A stretch of 64,000 nt of DNA from Leptospira biflexa serovar Patoc strain 'Patoc 1 (Paris)' (GTDB lineage: Bacteria > Spirochaetota > Leptospiria > Leptospirales > Leptospiraceae). The notes under the pieces are model-generated. The model was not told the origin of the DNA. It worked only from the letters and a program-made list of their open reading frames with translations, and searched no databases. The translations under genes were made by a program, and so were the position numbers. Below, piece after piece: positions 46,163 through 55,652 of the stretch (position 1 is the stretch's first letter; every line of letters starts with the position of its first letter). The DNA lies in the NCBI RefSeq assembly GCF_000017685.1, contig NC_010602.1, positions 62,001 to 126,000 on the forward strand. Direction: 5' to 3'.

Positions 46163-48088
46163 ATGAAAGTTCCGAGTCTCAGTAAATTGACAATATTTCA
46201 CTTGCTCCAAGAAGGAAGACGTCTTTACGGCGATCTTCCTGTGCAAAGTTTTAAAGATCATAAAAAAGAGTACCAAAACATTTCTTACGAAGAATTTGTT
46301 TCTAATGTTACTATCATTTCTAAGGCACTGATCCACTTAAATACAAATGCTGGTGATAGAATTGGAATCATAGCAGATGTAGGTCACCAATGGTTACAGG
46401 TTAGCATGGCAATCACTAGCATCGGGTGTGTTGATGTACCAAGAGGAACAGACGCTACACAAGATGACATAGGGTATATTCTAAATCATGCGAATTGTAA
46501 AATTGTTTTTATAGAGAATGAAAAGGCACTTAATAAATTTCTCCCTGAATTAAGAAAATTAAATCTACAAATCATTATTCTTTTTGGTGAATCGAAACCT
46601 GATTCGATGGAGATTCAGTGTCCTATTATAAATTTCACTGATTTAAAAATTTATTCGCAGGAAATAGAAGATAAAACCTATCAAGAAATTGGTGAAGAAA
46701 TTCAAGAAGAAGATTTAGCAACGATTATTTATACTTCTGGAACCACAGGTAAACCAAAAGGTGTGATGTTAACACATGGAAGTATCCTTTTTGAGATCCA
46801 AGCCTTAGTTTCTGAGTTTAGAAAAACGGGCGTTAAAGTAGGTGAAGGTGATGTGACATTAGGTTTTTTGCCACCTTGGCATAGTGGTGAGAGAATTTTT
46901 GAAACCATTTGTTTTTATTCGGGGATAAAAATTGCTTTTACGAGTGTGCCAGAACTAGGGAAAGATTTGGCAAAGGCAAAACCTACGATTCTTTTTACTG
47001 TTCCTAGAGTTTGGGAAAGTTTTTATGATAAAATTAAAGATACCATTCAAAAAAGTCATTGGATCAAAAAATATTTTTTAAAGTTATTAGTCTGGAATTC
47101 AGTTCAATTTTCTATCACATATGATAAAGCATTTGATCGTATTCCAAGATTAATTACTCCAAAAACTTTTTCATTATACATACTTCAAATTTTCAATTGC
47201 ATCAAATTGATGATTTATCTCCCATTATTACCCATCTCAAAATTTGTTTTATCAAAAATACTTTCTGTGTTAGGTGGGAGGCTACGGTATGCATTTGCTG
47301 GTGCAGGTGCCTTACAAGCAGAAGTGGATCGATTTATGTATGCGATTGGAATGCCAATCTTAGAAGTATATGGTATGACAGAAAATTCTGGTGTATCCAC
47401 CATTCGTCACTACAATGATTTTTCTGTTGGAAATGTGGGAAAACCAATCCAAGGTGTTACGATCAAATTAATTGATGAATTTGGTAAAGAGATTAGAAAA
47501 CCAGGAATCAAAGGTGTCGCTCTTCACCATGGTCGGCACAATATGAAAGGGTATTACTTAGAAGAAGAAAAAACGAAAGCAGTTTTAACGGATGATCGTT
47601 GGTTAAATTCTGGTGATCTATTGGTTTGGACTACACAAGGAAATTTGAAATTTGCAGGTAGAGCGAAAGATACCATTGTTTTATCGGGTGGTGAAAATGT
47701 GGAACCGGAACCAATTGAGATTTGCCTCAAACAGAGTGATTACATTGACCAAGCGGTTGTTGTCGGCCAAGATAAAAAAACTCTTTCAGCATTGATTATA
47801 CTCAACTTAGAAAAAGTTGAAACTTATCTAAAAGAACAATCAATCAATATGAATTTAAAAAATTCTATTTATCAAGAAGTGGAGATCATTCAAAAATTAA
47901 TCAGAAACGAAGTGAAACATTTTGTTTCGGATAAAAATGGATTTAAATCCTTTGAACGTATTTCAAATGTTTATATCTTACAAAATCCTTTTGTTGTCCA
48001 TGACGAACTGACACAAACACAAAAAGTGAAACGAAACCGGGTGCAAGAAAAGTATCAGAAAGAAATAGAATCAATGTATCGGAAATAA
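46163..48088 (+). CDS. Long-chain acyl-CoA synthetase (AMP-forming)
   Basis: A 641-aa ANL-superfamily ligase activating a carboxylic acid with ATP and CoA. The P-loop is IIYTSGTTGKPKGVMLTH, a gate segment GFLPPWHSGERIFE follows, motif A5 is LEVYGMTENSG, and the hinge region is WLNSGDLLVWTTQGN leading to RAKDTIVLSGGENVEPEPIE. The length and the internal insertion around IKLMIYLPLLPISK fit the long-chain/bubblegum-type group. It gives the acyl-CoA for the dehydrogenase and crotonase of the same run and could also supply the inducer of the TetR protein. Confidence 0.92.
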   Translation: MKVPSLSKLTIFHLLQEGRRLYGDLPVQSFKDHKKEYQNISYEEFVSNVTIISKALIHLNTNAGDRIGIIADVGHQWLQVSMAITSIGCVDVPRGTDATQDDIGYILNHANCKIVFIENEKALNKFLPELRKLNLQIIILFGESKPDSMEIQCPIINFTDLKIYSQEIEDKTYQEIGEEIQEEDLATIIYTSGTTGKPKGVMLTHGSILFEIQALVSEFRKTGVKVGEGDVTLGFLPPWHSGERIFETICFYSGIKIAFTSVPELGKDLAKAKPTILFTVPRVWESFYDKIKDTIQKSHWIKKYFLKLLVWNSVQFSITYDKAFDRIPRLITPKTFSLYILQIFNCIKLMIYLPLLPISKFVLSKILSVLGGRLRYAFAGAGALQAEVDRFMYAIGMPILEVYGMTENSGVSTIRHYNDFSVGNVGKPIQGVTIKLIDEFGKEIRKPGIKGVALHHGRHNMKGYYLEEEKTKAVLTDDRWLNSGDLLVWTTQGNLKFAGRAKDTIVLSGGENVEPEPIEICLKQSDYIDQAVVVGQDKKTLSALIILNLEKVETYLKEQSINMNLKNSIYQEVEIIQKLIRNEVKHFVSDKNGFKSFERISNVYILQNPFVVHDELTQTQKVKRNRVQEKYQKEIESMYRK

Positions 48089-48099
48089 AAGGATTTTAA

Positions 48100-48885
48100 A
48101 TGAAAACCTATCATTCATGGAAATTGGATATCGAAGATCGTATTGCAACTTTGACTCTTCACACAAATGATTTGAATGTGATGGATATGCCATCTCTATT
48201 TGAATTAAAAGAAATCAGTAATGAATTGATTTCGAATGATGATGTTTGGGTGGTCATCTTACAAGGAAATGGTAAACATTTCTCTTCTGGTGTTAATTTT
48301 GATATTTTAAAGAAAATCAATGAGATTTCAAAAGATGAATTTAAGAACAACATGCGCGAAATGCAAAGTTGTTTTACATCATTCGAAACAATATCGAAAC
48401 CAACGATTGCAAAGATCCAAGGCTTTTGTATGGGTGGTGGTTTTATGTTATCACAATGTTGTGATTTTAGAATTGCCAGCGAAAAAACTATTTTTTCAAT
48501 TCCTCTCGTAAAACTAGGATTAACCGTATTGATGGGAACCAATCGGATCACACGGAATGCAGGGATTGGACCAACTAATGAACTAGTGATGTTAGGTGAA
48601 AAATTCAATCCTGAAAAAGCCTTACAATACAATTTGATCACAAAAATTGTATCCCCAGAAAATTTTGATGATGCTACAAAACAATTTGCAAAGAAATTTT
48701 TACAACTTCCTCCCAAAACAATTTCCATCACAAAGGAAATCATTAGACGTGGAGATAAGGTATCACTGGAAGAAAGTTTGGAATTAGAAATTGAATTACA
48801 ATCAAGTTTGTTAGGTTCATCAGATTTGTTAGAAGCAATGGAGAGTTTTGTAAGTCAAAGAAAACCAAAGTTTACCGGTAATTAA
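48100..48885 (+). CDS. Crotonase-fold protein lacking both hydratase glutamates
   Basis: A 261-aa member of the enoyl-CoA hydratase/isomerase superfamily. The CoA-binding and oxyanion-hole segments are present ([24 protein letters not shown]). The two catalytic glutamates of enoyl-CoA hydratase (in GGGCE and FGQPE of the rat enzyme) align with Met116 and Leu136, so simple hydration is unlikely. Isomerase, thioesterase or C-C hydrolase chemistry, or a binding role, are options. It lies in the acyl-CoA run, 11 bp after the ligase gene and 2 bp before the chemoreceptor gene. Confidence 0.85.
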   Translation: MKTYHSWKLDIEDRIATLTLHTNDLNVMDMPSLFELKEISNELISNDDVWVVILQGNGKHFSSGVNFDILKKINEISKDEFKNNMREMQSCFTSFETISKPTIAKIQGFCMGGGFMLSQCCDFRIASEKTIFSIPLVKLGLTVLMGTNRITRNAGIGPTNELVMLGEKFNPEKALQYNLITKIVSPENFDDATKQFAKKFLQLPPKTISITKEIIRRGDKVSLEESLELEIELQSSLLGSSDLLEAMESFVSQRKPKFTGN

Positions 48886-48887
48886 TC

Positions 48888-50450
48888 ATGAGCATTGAAG
48901 AACTTTGGCAAAATGGAAAAGAAACTGTAAATCGAATTAGACTTGTGCTTTTCTTTATCTTTTTTGCCGCGTTATTCGGTACAAAGGATAGTATGCCAGA
49001 GGCGATGTTTTATATCCATCTTTCTGGAACGATCATTATGGGAATTTATGCTGTTATTTGCCAACTTTGGTTGCACTACGGAAAACCACCAGAATGGTTT
49101 CATAAACTACTCATTGTTATGGATATAGGAATCCACTTAATCAATACATCAATTGATTGTAGCATGGGCCCAATAGAAGCTAAGTCTGCCATCAATAATA
49201 CAGCGGTATTACTCGTAGTTTATTTTTACTTAATTTACTCAGGATTTTTAGGAAATCCAAAATTTGTTTTATTCAATGGAGTGCTTGCGGGGACAGGTGT
49301 GATCATTTCTTATTTTGTATCGGTACATTTTGGAGGACTCGTTCCTACTGAAGATCCGAATCTTTATATTCAAACGGGTTATATTGGAACATCCGCCGAA
49401 ATCATCAAAGGTGTATTTATCATTGTGAGTGGGGTATTGTTATCCAGACTCATTGCACTACTCATTCGCATAAGTGACAAAGGCATTGAAAAGGCAAAAG
49501 AATCTGAAAATTTATTGATTCAAAGTTTAAAACAAAAAAAAATAATCCAAGATGCAGCTAAAAATTTAGAATCTTCCATAAAAAATTTTGCAAATTATAT
49601 TTCACACACATCTGAAAGATTAGAGTCACAAGCAGCTTCTTTAGAACAAGTCACTGCGATCAATACAGAATTGTTCTCGTCATTTGAATCGAATGCTTAC
49701 ATCATCAATGATCAAAATGTAAAAATTACTGATTTGTTTTCTGGATCAAATCATTTGAATCAAATGGTGGCAACGATTAGTGAAATTAACCAAGAGTTAA
49801 TTTCAATTGCCAACGAAAATAAAAAAGACACAACAGAGATTGCAGCTGTTTCGAAGAAAACCAGTGAATATTTGGCTTCTATCAAATCTTCTTTTGATAA
49901 AGTAGACGAAATCAATCAAATTGTTGCAGAAATTGGAGAAAAAACCAACTTACTGGCATTAAATGCTTCTATTGAAGCCGCTCGGGCAGGGGATGTGGGA
50001 AGAGGTTTTGCCGTTGTTGCGAGTGAAGTGAGCAAATTAGCAGATTTTACTGCTAAAAATGCAAAGATAATATCTGAAGTTGTGAATCATTCTAGAAAAT
50101 TCATTTATGATGCGGCAGAAGTTTCCATTCAAACTGGGAATTTGACTTCCAATCAGATTCATAAACTGGAAATCACCACAGAGAAAGTAAGTTATATGCA
50201 CCAGTTGTTTGAGAAACAAAAGAGTATTATTTTTGATACTATCAACCAGTTAACAGAAATTAATGATCTTTCCTCTCAAATTTCCTTTAGTACAAAAGAA
50301 CAAATTTCTGGCCAAACAGAAGTCAATAAAGGAATCATCGCATTAGAGAACGAAGTGAACCAAATTTCAAATGCTTCTAGAGATTTGGAGCAACATGTGG
50401 AAGAGATCCGTAACCAATCGCAAGAATTATTGACGTTAAGCGAATCATAA
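48888..50450 (+). CDS. Six-helix methyl-accepting chemotaxis protein
   Basis: A 520-aa chemoreceptor. The N-terminal ~195 residues hold six predicted membrane helices (about 18-32, 38-60, 71-88, 105-121, 126-148, 170-195) with short loops and no large periplasmic domain, so sensing should occur in or near the membrane. No clear HAMP domain follows. The cytoplasmic signalling hairpin has the canonical tip [24 protein letters not shown]. It is embedded between catabolic genes, 2 bp after the crotonase gene, suggesting taxis to the pathway's substrate. A paralogue is at 57511. Confidence 0.92.
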   Translation: MSIEELWQNGKETVNRIRLVLFFIFFAALFGTKDSMPEAMFYIHLSGTIIMGIYAVICQLWLHYGKPPEWFHKLLIVMDIGIHLINTSIDCSMGPIEAKSAINNTAVLLVVYFYLIYSGFLGNPKFVLFNGVLAGTGVIISYFVSVHFGGLVPTEDPNLYIQTGYIGTSAEIIKGVFIIVSGVLLSRLIALLIRISDKGIEKAKESENLLIQSLKQKKIIQDAAKNLESSIKNFANYISHTSERLESQAASLEQVTAINTELFSSFESNAYIINDQNVKITDLFSGSNHLNQMVATISEINQELISIANENKKDTTEIAAVSKKTSEYLASIKSSFDKVDEINQIVAEIGEKTNLLALNASIEAARAGDVGRGFAVVASEVSKLADFTAKNAKIISEVVNHSRKFIYDAAEVSIQTGNLTSNQIHKLEITTEKVSYMHQLFEKQKSIIFDTINQLTEINDLSSQISFSTKEQISGQTEVNKGIIALENEVNQISNASRDLEQHVEEIRNQSQELLTLSES

Positions 50451-50478
50451 TCAATTTATAGTATTTCTGGAGATTTCT

Positions 50479-51708
50479 ATGTTTCAAAAACCATTTCAAA
50501 ATTTGATAAGGATCGGAATTTTACTTTTGATGGCATTCCTATTCAATTGTTCCAACGATAATTTATTACCTGATCAAGTCATTGACCAACATGGAAAAAC
50601 CATTCAAATGATTCCTGCACCGGATGTGAGTAAAACAATACAAAAAGAATTTACTTCTCCTGTTTCCTTATTGAAGCCAGATGGAACTTTGAATGTTACT
50701 GGTTGGTCAAGGTACCCAAACTTTCAAATCGATGAGTCGCTCATGAAAGTGGAACCAAAACGATACAAACGATGGGAACATTATACTTTCTATAATGAGG
50801 ATTTTGGCGGTGCCATAACTATCACTGACATTGGAAACTTGGCAATGGGCAGTATCGAATTATTAGAATTCAAATCAGGAAAAACAATTTTTTCCAAAAC
50901 GGAACTTGTGCGACCTGGTTCTATATTTTTTCCAACCAATACTACTGATCCAATTGAATTTACAAAAGGTAATCAATTCATCCGCATTCAAAAACAAAAG
51001 GGCAAACGAATCATTTCGTATTCGATTCAAGGCGATTCCGCAAATGATAAAATCGTTGGAAATTTCGAATTCATCGAAAAAGCAGATGAAGCACTCGCAA
51101 TCATCACACCTTTTTCTGAATCTAATTTTTTCTATGAATACAAAATGCCAAGTTTGATTTGCAAAGGAACAATCGTTTACCAACAATCCATTTACGATTT
51201 TAAAGAAAATAGTTTTGCTGTATTGGATTGGGGAAGGGGGATTTGGCCAGAAAAAAATAAATGGCTTTGGGCGGCAGGTGCTGGAATGGTTGGGGGCGAA
51301 CTCCTCAGTTTAAACTTAGGGTATGGATTTGGTGACCAATCAAATGCGACTGAAAATGGTATCGTATACAAAGGAAAAGTTCATAAGCTTGATAAAGTGA
51401 TTTGGAAGTATGATGTCAAAGATTACAAAAAACCTTGGCAATTTGTGAGTAACGATGGTCGTTTGGAATTAAATTTTACTCCTGTTTATCTTTTATATTC
51501 TGACATTGATTTAATGGGTATGATCGGTTTTTTAAAACAATTGGTTCAGAATTTTTCTATATCTGAAATTTTTGAATTATTAAAAACAGAAGCCTATTTG
51601 AATAAAGCATTCGGTACATACAGTGGTTATGTGATATTAGACAATGGCACTAAATTAGAAGTCAAAAATCTATTTGGATTTGCAGAACAAATGTACCAAC
51701 AGTGGTAA
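50479..51708 (+). CDS. DUF2804-like lipoprotein
   Basis: A 409-aa protein with a lipoprotein signal ending at Cys24 (AFLFNC). The mature part shows the DUF2804 pattern KPDGTLNVTGWSRYP, then FAVLDWGRGIWPEKNKWLWAAG and SLNLGYGFGDQSNATEN. The family has a beta-rich fold reminiscent of lipocalin-type hydroxyneurosporene synthase (CrtC) proteins, suggesting binding or conversion of a hydrophobic ligand. Function is unknown. It is last in the + strand run (GGAG before ATG) and ends 1 bp from the convergent MFS gene. Confidence 0.75.
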   Translation: MFQKPFQNLIRIGILLLMAFLFNCSNDNLLPDQVIDQHGKTIQMIPAPDVSKTIQKEFTSPVSLLKPDGTLNVTGWSRYPNFQIDESLMKVEPKRYKRWEHYTFYNEDFGGAITITDIGNLAMGSIELLEFKSGKTIFSKTELVRPGSIFFPTNTTDPIEFTKGNQFIRIQKQKGKRIISYSIQGDSANDKIVGNFEFIEKADEALAIITPFSESNFFYEYKMPSLICKGTIVYQQSIYDFKENSFAVLDWGRGIWPEKNKWLWAAGAGMVGGELLSLNLGYGFGDQSNATENGIVYKGKVHKLDKVIWKYDVKDYKKPWQFVSNDGRLELNFTPVYLLYSDIDLMGMIGFLKQLVQNFSISEIFELLKTEAYLNKAFGTYSGYVILDNGTKLEVKNLFGFAEQMYQQW

Positions 51709-51709
51709 A

Positions 51710-52909
51710 TCACATCGTATAATTTCGTAATGTTTTTAATCTGATTGTGGTCATCATCACAATCAGAGTTAAAATTATACCTGCGCTGATTACGGCTGTC
51801 GCAATCGATACTTTGACAAGAATGAGTCCTGAGAGTAGTCCTGCAAATGCAGGAACAACCTGACTTGTGATCGTATACAAACTCATTAACCTACCTCGGT
51901 ATTCGGGACTCACCTCTGATTGTAAGATCGCGACAAGCAAACTAATACTGGCTCCAGCACCAAATCCACTTAAAAATAATAATCCAATCGAGATCCAAAA
52001 ATGGGAGCTAATACCGATGCCAAGTAGGCCAAGACCACAAATGAATCCTGAAGTGAGTATCAATTTTCCATAGCCAAACGGTTTTGCTAATTTTAAAGAA
52101 GTACCACCACCAATAAGGAGAGCGAGTGCCAGTGCGCCTAAAAAGAACCCTCGTTCCATCTCTCCTAAATTTAAAACTCCTTTGGCATACCTTGGCATCA
52201 TCACTTGCACAGGTCCCATTGAACAATAAATGACGATCGAAAAGAGGAGAGTTTGTTTGAGTAAGTTATGATTTTTAGCATACGATACTCCTCTAAGGAT
52301 TCGATCCCATGCAGAAGAGGTTTTACCTTGTCCTTCTGTTTTGATTCCAATCAAAAGCCCCATCGCAATTAAAAACAAGAGAACGCCAGTTAAGTGGACC
52401 ATCTTCCAAGACCCGATATTTTTGCAAAATGCTAAGATAGGAGGAGCTGACCCAAAACCTAACATCACTAAAACATTAAAAATAACGGCCATTTTTTTCT
52501 GTTTTTCTCCTGCAAGTCTTCCAAGAAGCGACATCCTTGCAGGCGCAAGTATGGACCAACCCACGCCAACAAAAAATGCACCAAGTAAAAACAGGGAAAC
52601 GGAACTAATACCATCCAACTCTGAAGACAGATGCAAAAGTCCAAGTGCGATTAAAAAGGAAACATGGGCAAGTTGGGCTAAAATTTGTGGAGAATGCGAA
52701 TCACACCATGCACCTGCAAACCATCCTAGAAACAAAGGAACACCAAAACATAACCCAAATCCGATTCCTGCCAATGCATCTTGGTTCCATACATCCTGTG
52801 CATATAAAATCACACTATAGTTTGTTAGGTGACCTGCTAAAAATCCTAAAAAGGAAGCAGTCAGAAATCGAAACATCTGTCCCTTATTGTAAACATTTGA
52901 TTGGTTCAT
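51710..52909 (-). CDS. Major facilitator superfamily transporter
   Basis: A 399-aa protein with about 12 membrane helices. The MFS cytoplasmic loop motif appears in degenerate form after helix 2 (GWFAGAWCDSHSPQI), and a clearer one is PEYRGRLMSLYTI before helix 11. It resembles EntS-like and tetracycline-type exporters; direction and substrate are unknown. It is last in the - strand arm of the cassette and overlaps the propeller gene by 4 bp. Confidence 0.88.
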   Translation of the reverse strand: MNQSNVYNKGQMFRFLTASFLGFLAGHLTNYSVILYAQDVWNQDALAGIGFGLCFGVPLFLGWFAGAWCDSHSPQILAQLAHVSFLIALGLLHLSSELDGISSVSLFLLGAFFVGVGWSILAPARMSLLGRLAGEKQKKMAVIFNVLVMLGFGSAPPILAFCKNIGSWKMVHLTGVLLFLIAMGLLIGIKTEGQGKTSSAWDRILRGVSYAKNHNLLKQTLLFSIVIYCSMGPVQVMMPRYAKGVLNLGEMERGFFLGALALALLIGGGTSLKLAKPFGYGKLILTSGFICGLGLLGIGISSHFWISIGLLFLSGFGAGASISLLVAILQSEVSPEYRGRLMSLYTITSQVVPAFAGLLSGLILVKVSIATAVISAGIILTLIVMMTTIRLKTLRNYTM

Positions 52910-54699
52910 TTTGATTGTGTGACTTCCATTAACGTTGGTTGGCCGTCTTCAATGTGCCAACTTGGGAAGGCTCCATTTGAGGAATAAGCCTTTCCATCGA
53001 GAGAAAATTCAATATCACGTGTAAAGGTAACTTTACGACTCATTGGATACACTTTCCATGTTTCTGTATTGATATCCATCGCCATTAGATTGTCAGACGA
53101 AGTACCAGTGACCCAAACAAGATTTGATTTGCGGTCTACATTCAATGAGTATGGTGTTTCCACTCCATCAATGGCAGTGGGAAGTGGGTAAAGTTTAAAC
53201 TTTCCATCTTCAGGAGTGTACCTCGCAATGGAACCTTCTGGAAATACAGATATCCAAACATGATTGTTTCGATCGACGCGGAGTCTACGTGGGCCTTGGA
53301 AAGGAGTTGTGATCAATTGGAACGAATCATCTTTTGGATCAATCACACCAATTGTATCCGCATGCAATCGGGTAAACCAAACTTTTCCATTCGGGGCAAC
53401 ATCAATCCCATAAGGAAGTGGCATTCCACTCACTCGTTCATCTACAGGCAATAAATGCATTGGGAAACCCCAGTTCATCAGTTTGATGATGAATCCACTG
53501 ATCCATAAACTAAAACTTTCTTTTTTGGTTCGCGCGGGTAAATCATAATAATGAAATGTGTTATTTGTGCGATCAAACATCCCCACTTGATTGGAAAGAG
53601 CCAAGGTAAACCATACACGATCTTTTTCATCAATGCGGATGGTATGAGGATACAATCCATTTTGAAACATATGGTCTTTAAATTTTTTTGTAAAAGGATC
53701 AAACTCTGTAATGCGCTTTTGTAATGATGGTGTGATGAATATATGACCATCAATCGGTGATTCGGCAAGTGAATGTAACCCAACATAGGTTTCATGTTTT
53801 TGAAAGGAACGTAACCTACCTGGCAATAGTCCACCCAATTCATCTTCTGGTTGTTTGGGAACTTTATAAACTACCGTTTTACCAGTGTTAGGATTAATCT
53901 CCCAAAGTCTGTCTTGGATATTATCGCCGACATAGACCAATCCAGTTTTCTTATGAAATAATAGATCATGCATTTGGGAAAAACTATCTCCCATAGGCCA
54001 TTCTCGAATCACAGCTCCATACAATTCTTTTCCCCAAGTTCGACCAGGTTTGACTCGTTCCGGGTGTTTGAGCAAATCAACATACGCATTTGCTAAAATA
54101 CCCGGTAGTTTTTTCTTTGCTTTCCCGTGAGGCCTTGCTCCATATCCCATCATTCGGTTGATGATCTCTTCCCAGTCTCCCTCCGTGAAGGCACGTCTCA
54201 TAAAAAAACTTCCTTGTTGGTGGCAAAAACCACACTGTTCCAAATAGGTTTTTCGAAGATCCTTATCTTCACCAAACTCAAGTGCGGCGACCCAACTATT
54301 TGATGGATACTGCCCTACCAATTGATTGGGATCAGTTATTTTCTCCATACGAAAAGAAACAGAACTACCATTGGAATATGACCTTAGATTCAGATCTTTA
54401 TATCCAATTTTGCGAAGTCGAATGATTACCTGTGGAGCATAAGGAAACGGGATATTGACTTTCCCATTGGGACTTGTGAACATGGTCACTTCTGGTGTGA
54501 TGAAAAATTCTAATCCTTCGGGAGGGTAACCATGGTCATCACGAGGTGGGACTTGTGGTTTTTCTGCTTTGATGGTTACCATCACGAGGTCCAAACTTTT
54601 ACCCGTAATATCTTTTACATCCACTTGAATGGCAGATAACGAAGCATAGGTGCAAAAATAACTAAAAAATAAAACAAAAACAAATTTAGATTTCAACAT
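52906..54699 (-). CDS. Exported haem c/beta-propeller (streptogramin lyase-like) protein
   Basis: A 597-aa protein with a signal peptide (LKSKFVFVLFFSYFCTYAS). A carboxypeptidase-regulatory-like beta domain follows (about 25-120), then a cytochrome c motif C156GFCH160, and a C-terminal Vgb-type propeller with blades such as VYVGDNIQDRLWEINP, GIDVAPNGKVWFTR and LRVDRNNHVWISVF. Haem c makes a periplasmic electron-transfer role likely; it could accept electrons from the GMC dehydrogenase of the opposite arm. ATG 54699 is fixed by AAAGGAG 6 nt upstream, inside the end of the preceding gene. Confidence 0.82.
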   Translation of the reverse strand: MLKSKFVFVLFFSYFCTYASLSAIQVDVKDITGKSLDLVMVTIKAEKPQVPPRDDHGYPPEGLEFFITPEVTMFTSPNGKVNIPFPYAPQVIIRLRKIGYKDLNLRSYSNGSSVSFRMEKITDPNQLVGQYPSNSWVAALEFGEDKDLRKTYLEQCGFCHQQGSFFMRRAFTEGDWEEIINRMMGYGARPHGKAKKKLPGILANAYVDLLKHPERVKPGRTWGKELYGAVIREWPMGDSFSQMHDLLFHKKTGLVYVGDNIQDRLWEINPNTGKTVVYKVPKQPEDELGGLLPGRLRSFQKHETYVGLHSLAESPIDGHIFITPSLQKRITEFDPFTKKFKDHMFQNGLYPHTIRIDEKDRVWFTLALSNQVGMFDRTNNTFHYYDLPARTKKESFSLWISGFIIKLMNWGFPMHLLPVDERVSGMPLPYGIDVAPNGKVWFTRLHADTIGVIDPKDDSFQLITTPFQGPRRLRVDRNNHVWISVFPEGSIARYTPEDGKFKLYPLPTAIDGVETPYSLNVDRKSNLVWVTGTSSDNLMAMDINTETWKVYPMSRKVTFTRDIEFSLDGKAYSSNGAFPSWHIEDGQPTLMEVTQSK

Positions 54700-55651
54700 A
54701 GGGAACTCCTTTGGCATTTAAGTAAGCAATGAATGTTTCTTTGGAAGTGTACTTGGGAATGTAACCAAACACGGATTTGAGTTGGTGGTTGGATAACACA
54801 GGCCTATAACGTAAAAAATCGATTTGGTCAGGTCCATATTGTGTCAATCGAAGGAGCCGAAGTACCCAAAGGATTGATTGTAAGAATAATGATGGGATAG
54901 GCACATAAGGTTTTCGGATCATCTGACTGATCTCCTTCAAACTAAGTGCTCCATCTCCCGCCAGGTTAAAAATTCCTTCTTTCTTTTCGGATATACCTTT
55001 TGCAATGATCGCAATCACGTCTTCGTCCCAAATGAATACAAAAGGACTTTTGTGTCCAAGAATTCCCATCACAAACGGTTTTTGGAACATATCAGTGATT
55101 AGGTTGTTCACAGTTTTTCCTAAAATCGTACCTGGGCGTAAGATCAATTGTTTGAGCTCTGGGAAAACGGTTCTATATTCGGCGAGTAATTCCTCTACTT
55201 CTCGTTTGTGCTTCGAATAAACAAAGGCAGAGTGGCCTCGAATCGGATCTGTTTCTTCGATCCATTCTTTATTTTCTTTATGATAGCCATAAGCAGCTCC
55301 CGAACTTGTGATTATGACTTGTTCCGTTTTAGAATAAACAGCACCATCTAACACGTTTTTGGTGCCATGAACATCAATTTTCCATTGGATTTCTTCACTC
55401 ATTCCGGGTGGAGGATTCAGGATGGATGCTAAATGAACAATGGAATTTGGTTTCCATGATTGGATCAAATCGATGACCGCATTTCGGTCACTGATATCTA
55501 GAATTTGAAATTCAAACTGAGGAGATTTCAGCTCCACATTCATCGGTTTGATGTCCGTTGCCAAGATGGACCAATCGGGATGGATTTCTAATAAAGATTG
55601 GATGAGTGTGGATCCAATGTAACCTGCACCACCAGTGACTAAAACTTTCAA
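54686..55651 (-). CDS. NAD-dependent epimerase/dehydratase-family protein
   Basis: A 321-aa extended SDR: VTGGAGYIGSTLIQSLLE at the N-terminus, catalytic Ser in IITSSGAAYGYHKEN and Tyr-x3-Lys in AFVYSKHKREVEEL, and LRPGTILGKTVNNL in the substrate domain. It belongs broadly with sugar epimerases and 3beta-HSD-like enzymes; the substrate is not readable. It lies 1 bp after the BASS gene and its end carries the ribosome site of the propeller gene, so these are one operon. Confidence 0.88.
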   Translation of the reverse strand: MKVLVTGGAGYIGSTLIQSLLEIHPDWSILATDIKPMNVELKSPQFEFQILDISDRNAVIDLIQSWKPNSIVHLASILNPPPGMSEEIQWKIDVHGTKNVLDGAVYSKTEQVIITSSGAAYGYHKENKEWIEETDPIRGHSAFVYSKHKREVEELLAEYRTVFPELKQLILRPGTILGKTVNNLITDMFQKPFVMGILGHKSPFVFIWDEDVIAIIAKGISEKKEGIFNLAGDGALSLKEISQMIRKPYVPIPSLFLQSILWVLRLLRLTQYGPDQIDFLRYRPVLSNHQLKSVFGYIPKYTSKETFIAYLNAKGVPYVEI

Positions 55652-55652
55652 A

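Noticed and set aside
48159..48743. 194-codon minus-strand frame inside the crotonase gene
   Set aside because: Long, but fully antisense to a gene with clear superfamily motifs, with no start signals of its own.
52341..52820. 160-codon + strand frame inside the MFS gene
   Set aside because: Antisense to a clear 12-helix transporter; Pro/Lys-rich low-quality translation typical of a shadow.
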